A stretch of 32,176 nucleotides of DNA, taken from positions 1-32,176 of the forward strand of contig JASCPF010000035.1 of NCBI GenBank assembly GCA_029959325.1. The letters are read 5' to 3'. Source of the stretch: Microbacteriaceae bacterium PS02068. GTDB lineage: Bacteria > Actinomycetota > Actinomycetes > Actinomycetales > Microbacteriaceae. Within the stretch, counting starts at the first letter, position 1, and the number at the start of each line of letters is the position of its first letter. The notes under the pieces were generated by a model. The model did not search any database, was not told the DNA's origin, and was given only the letters and a program-made list of their open reading frames with translations. The position numbers and the translations under genes are program-made. Below are positions 29,959 to 32,176 of the stretch, in pieces.

Positions 29959-31107
29959 ATGACAGCCTCGATCGTGGGCATCGGCACTGCCGTCCCGCAG
30001 ACCACGCTGGCGCAGACCGAGGTGCGCGACCTGTTCGCCGCGCAGCCGGGCCTCGACCGCGTGACGCGGCGGATCATCGGGGCCGCGTTCGACCAGTCGG
30101 CCATCGAGACACGGCACACGGTGCTGCCCGAGCTGGCCTCCGGCAGCACCGTGGCATCCCCGTTCATCGACGCCGAGACGCGCGAGATCGCCCTGCCCGC
30201 CACGGGCGTGCGCAATGACGTCTACGTGCGCGAGGCACCCGCGCTGTTCGCCGCCGCGGCCCGCGACGCGCTGCGACGTGCACGCGTCGACCCCGCCGAC
30301 ATCACCCACGTCGTGACGGCCTCGTGCACGGGATTCTTCGCCCCCGGGCCCGACTTCCGCCTCGTGCGCGACCTGGGGCTGTCGAGCAGCGTCTCGCGTG
30401 AGCATCTCGGCTTTCTCGGGTGTGCGGCCGCGCTGCCCGCCCTGCGCTCGGCCGCCCGGATCTGCGCCGCCGACCCCACGGCGCTCGTGCTCGTCGTGTG
30501 CGCCGAACTGTGCTCGATCCATCTGCGCCCCTCGTCCGATGCCGACCAGATCGTCTCGTCGGCCGTGTTCGCCGACGGCGCCGCAGCCGCCATCGTGTCG
30601 GCATCGCCGTCGCTCACATCCCGGGGCGGTGCGCGCCTCGAGCTCGACCGCTTCACGACGGCGATCACCGAAGACGGAGAGTCGGCGATGGGCTGGACGA
30701 TCGGCGACCACGGGTTCGAGATGACCCTGACCGCTGAGGTTCCCCGCGTCGTCGGGCGCGAAGTGCGCGCGGCGCTCGGGCGGCTGTGGGGCGAGGCATC
30801 CGACTCGTCCGCAGGCGGGGCCGACGGTGAGCCGACGGTCGACGAGCACTGGGCGGTGCACCCCGGCGGGCGCAGCATCCTCGACAAGGTCGAGGCGGCG
30901 TGCGGGCTCGCCCCCGACGCGCTGCGTCACTCGCGCGACGTTCTGCACGACTACGGCAACATGTCGTCGGCGACGATCCTGTTCATCCTGCAGCGGATGC
31001 TTGAGGACCCGCATGCCACGGATGGCGCGCGCCTCACCGCCGTCGCCTTCGCGCCGGGCCTGACGGTCGAATCGGCGCGGATGACCGTCCGCGCCGACGT
31101 GCGATGA
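29959..31107 (+). CDS. type III polyketide synthase (chalcone/stilbene synthase family)
   Basis: The 382-residue enzyme has the complete triad: Cys123 in TASCTGFFAPG, His301 in WAVHPGGRSIL, Asn334 in YGNMSSATILFIL. GFLGCAAALPALR and MGWTIGDHGFEM are typical of bacterial members. It would extend an acyl-CoA with malonyl-CoA and cyclise it to a resorcinol or pyrone. The next two genes, a methyltransferase and an FAD monooxygenase, overlap by ATGA and GTGA and would tailor the product. Starter unit unknown. Confidence 0.95.
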   Translation: MTASIVGIGTAVPQTTLAQTEVRDLFAAQPGLDRVTRRIIGAAFDQSAIETRHTVLPELASGSTVASPFIDAETREIALPATGVRNDVYVREAPALFAAAARDALRRARVDPADITHVVTASCTGFFAPGPDFRLVRDLGLSSSVSREHLGFLGCAAALPALRSAARICAADPTALVLVVCAELCSIHLRPSSDADQIVSSAVFADGAAAAIVSASPSLTSRGGARLELDRFTTAITEDGESAMGWTIGDHGFEMTLTAEVPRVVGREVRAALGRLWGEASDSSAGGADGEPTVDEHWAVHPGGRSILDKVEAACGLAPDALRHSRDVLHDYGNMSSATILFILQRMLEDPHATDGARLTAVAFAPGLTVESARMTVRADVR

Positions 31108-31838
31108 CCCGGCTGTCGTCGCGCGACACCGAGCTGCGCGAGCTGATGGACGACCCCGCGTGCGACCCCGAGCGCCTGCGCCGCACGCTCGAGCGGTTCG
31201 CGATCGTGAACCGTCTCGTGTCGGGGTGGGGCGGCGTCTATCGCGCGCGCGTGCGCCCGCTCGCGCGCCGACGCGCCGAGGGGAGCAGGCCGTTGCGGAT
31301 CCTCGACATCGGCTGCGGGGGCGGCGACGTGCTGCGCCGCCTGGTGAGCCTCGCCCGCGCCGACGGCATCGACGTCGCGGCGACCGGCATCGACCCCGAC
31401 GAGCGTTCGCTCGCCGTGGCTCGCCGCCACCCGACTCCCGGCATCGAATACCTGCGCGTGCACAGCGCCGACCTGGTCGCGGAAGGACGCCGCTTCGATG
31501 CGGTGATCTCGAACCACGTGCTGCATCACCTCGACAGTGGCCAGTTGGCCGGGCTGCTCGCTGACTCGGATGCCTTGTCGGAGGGGCTCGTGCTGCATTC
31601 CGACATCGCCCGCTCGCGCGCCGCGTATGCGGGCTACGCGATCGGTATCACCCCACTCGCGCCCGGCAGTCTGCTGCGCACCGACGGACTCCGCTCGATC
31701 CGCCGCAGCTTCACCGCGGCCGAACTCGCCGCCCTGCTGCCGCGCGGGTGGCGCGTCGAGCGGCCGGCACGCTTCCGGCTGCTCGCCGTGCGAGTGGCTC
31801 CCGCCGGAGCCACGGACGGCGCCGGCGGTGCGCCGTGA
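31104..31838 (+). CDS. class I SAM-dependent methyltransferase
   Basis: The 244-residue protein has motif I ILDIGCGGGDVLRRL near residue 65, the acidic residue of motif II in GIDPDERSLAVA, and DAVISNHVLHHL as motif IV region. ATG 31104 overlaps the PKS stop. In this operon it most likely methylates the polyketide phenol or a carbon of the ring; that is inference from context. Confidence 0.92.
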   Translation: MTRLSSRDTELRELMDDPACDPERLRRTLERFAIVNRLVSGWGGVYRARVRPLARRRAEGSRPLRILDIGCGGGDVLRRLVSLARADGIDVAATGIDPDERSLAVARRHPTPGIEYLRVHSADLVAEGRRFDAVISNHVLHHLDSGQLAGLLADSDALSEGLVLHSDIARSRAAYAGYAIGITPLAPGSLLRTDGLRSIRRSFTAAELAALLPRGWRVERPARFRLLAVRVAPAGATDGAGGAP

Positions 31839-32176
31839 TCGACCTCGCGATCGTCGGGGCGGGGCCGGTCGGCACTCTGCTCGCCGCAGAAGCGGCCCGA
31901 CACGGCCTCGCCGCCGTCGCGTTCGAGCGGCGGCCCGAGGCCGGCCCCGGATCGCGCGCGGTCGGCGTGCACGCGACGGCCCTCGCGGCGATGGAGGCCT
32001 CGGGCGCGACCGAGCGGCTGCTCGCCGACGATCACGCCGTCATGCGCGCGGGCTTCCGGATGATCCTCGAGTCGGCGCCGGGCATCACCGTCGTCGGCGA
32101 AGCCGCGACCGGGGCGCAGGCGGTGGCCGAGGCATCCCGCCTTCGTCCCGACGTCATCTGCATGGACGTGCAGATG
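31835..32176 (+). CDS. FAD-dependent monooxygenase N-terminus, running in frame into a response-regulator copy
   Basis: GTG 31835 overlaps the methyltransferase stop. The first 60 residues, IDLAIVGAGPVGTLLAAEAARHG, VAFERRPEAGPGSRAVGVHATALAAMEASGATERL, are the FAD-binding GxGxxG and the second-motif region of PHBH-type aromatic hydroxylases, which fits a tailoring role in the PKS operon. From about 32017 the same frame becomes LLADDHAVMRAGFRMIL, the receiver domain encoded at 25035-25194. The switch happens within a shared GCTGCTCGCCGACG. A genuine fusion of this kind would have half a flavin domain, so a join error at the contig end is more likely. Confidence 0.7.
   Translation, partial: MIDLAIVGAGPVGTLLAAEAARHGLAAVAFERRPEAGPGSRAVGVHATALAAMEASGATERLLADDHAVMRAGFRMILESAPGITVVGEAATGAQAVAEASRLRPDVICMDVQM
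32017..32176 (+). repeat. terminal 160-bp copy of the response regulator gene
   Basis: 159 of 160 bases match 25035-25194. The single change alters ESSPG to ESAPG. The copy is cut by the end of the window. Confidence 0.95.

Overview
The window is very GC-rich with strong G/C preference at third codon positions, frequent GTG starts, start/stop overlaps of the GTGA and ATGA type, and a striking excess of the heptamer GGATGCC on both strands. Together with the gene content (fused PntA, MocR regulator, mntH-mntR cassette, GT87 membrane glycosyltransferase, type III polyketide synthase with a methyltransferase) this points to a high-GC actinobacterium, most likely family Microbacteriaceae (Microbacterium-like). 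That placement is inference from style and content, not from a marker gene.

Layout. 0.1-4.7 kb: M13 metallopeptidase (-), isochorismatase-like hydrolase (+), and an unusual membrane protein fusing an HdeD/DUF308-like module to a secretory-lipase-type hydrolase (-). 4.8-9.7 kb: MATE exporter (+), TrmH-type RNA methyltransferase (-), then a manganese locus: NRAMP importer mntH with two palindromic operators, the DtxR-type regulator mntR, and a convergent VIT1/CCC1 metal exporter whose first codons are out of frame by one base. 9.7-11.9 kb: SDR (-) and, divergently, a HAD-IIA phosphatase followed by two tiny overlapping membrane proteins. 11.9-15.4 kb: an accessory patch with three toxin-antitoxin loci (vapBC with a frameshifted toxin, a BrnTA-like pair that looks intact, a phd/relE remnant with internal deletions) surrounding a MocR regulator and a doubtful divergent partner. 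15.4-21.6 kb: DHFR/RibD-like reductase, pyrE (-), pntA-pntB transhydrogenase, an anchored unknown protein, exonuclease III. 21.6-27.9 kb: FMN reductase and GT87 glycosyltransferase (-), then a histidine kinase/response regulator pair followed by a two-gene ABC exporter. 27.9-32.2 kb: VOC protein and RraA-like protein (-), nitroreductase (+), and a type III PKS - methyltransferase - FAD monooxygenase operon cut off by the window end.

The strongest cross-cutting signals are: (1) at least 15 genes have a TANNNT hexamer 6-7 bases before the start codon, the signature of leaderless transcription; (2) two near-identical palindromes 31 bp apart flank the mntH -10 box; (3) a 27-bp REP-like element sits in frame inside both the M13 peptidase and PntA genes with compensatory stem changes, and a broken copy lies at 28.4 kb; (4) the last 160 bases of the window are a 159/160 copy of the response regulator gene at 25.0 kb, joined in frame to a monooxygenase, most likely an assembly join at a contig end; (5) several intergenic gaps carry 10-14 bp tandem repeats or long hairpins. 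No tRNA, rRNA, CRISPR array, insertion sequence or origin was seen. The two one-base frameshifts both fall in G4/C4 runs, so sequencing error is a live explanation.
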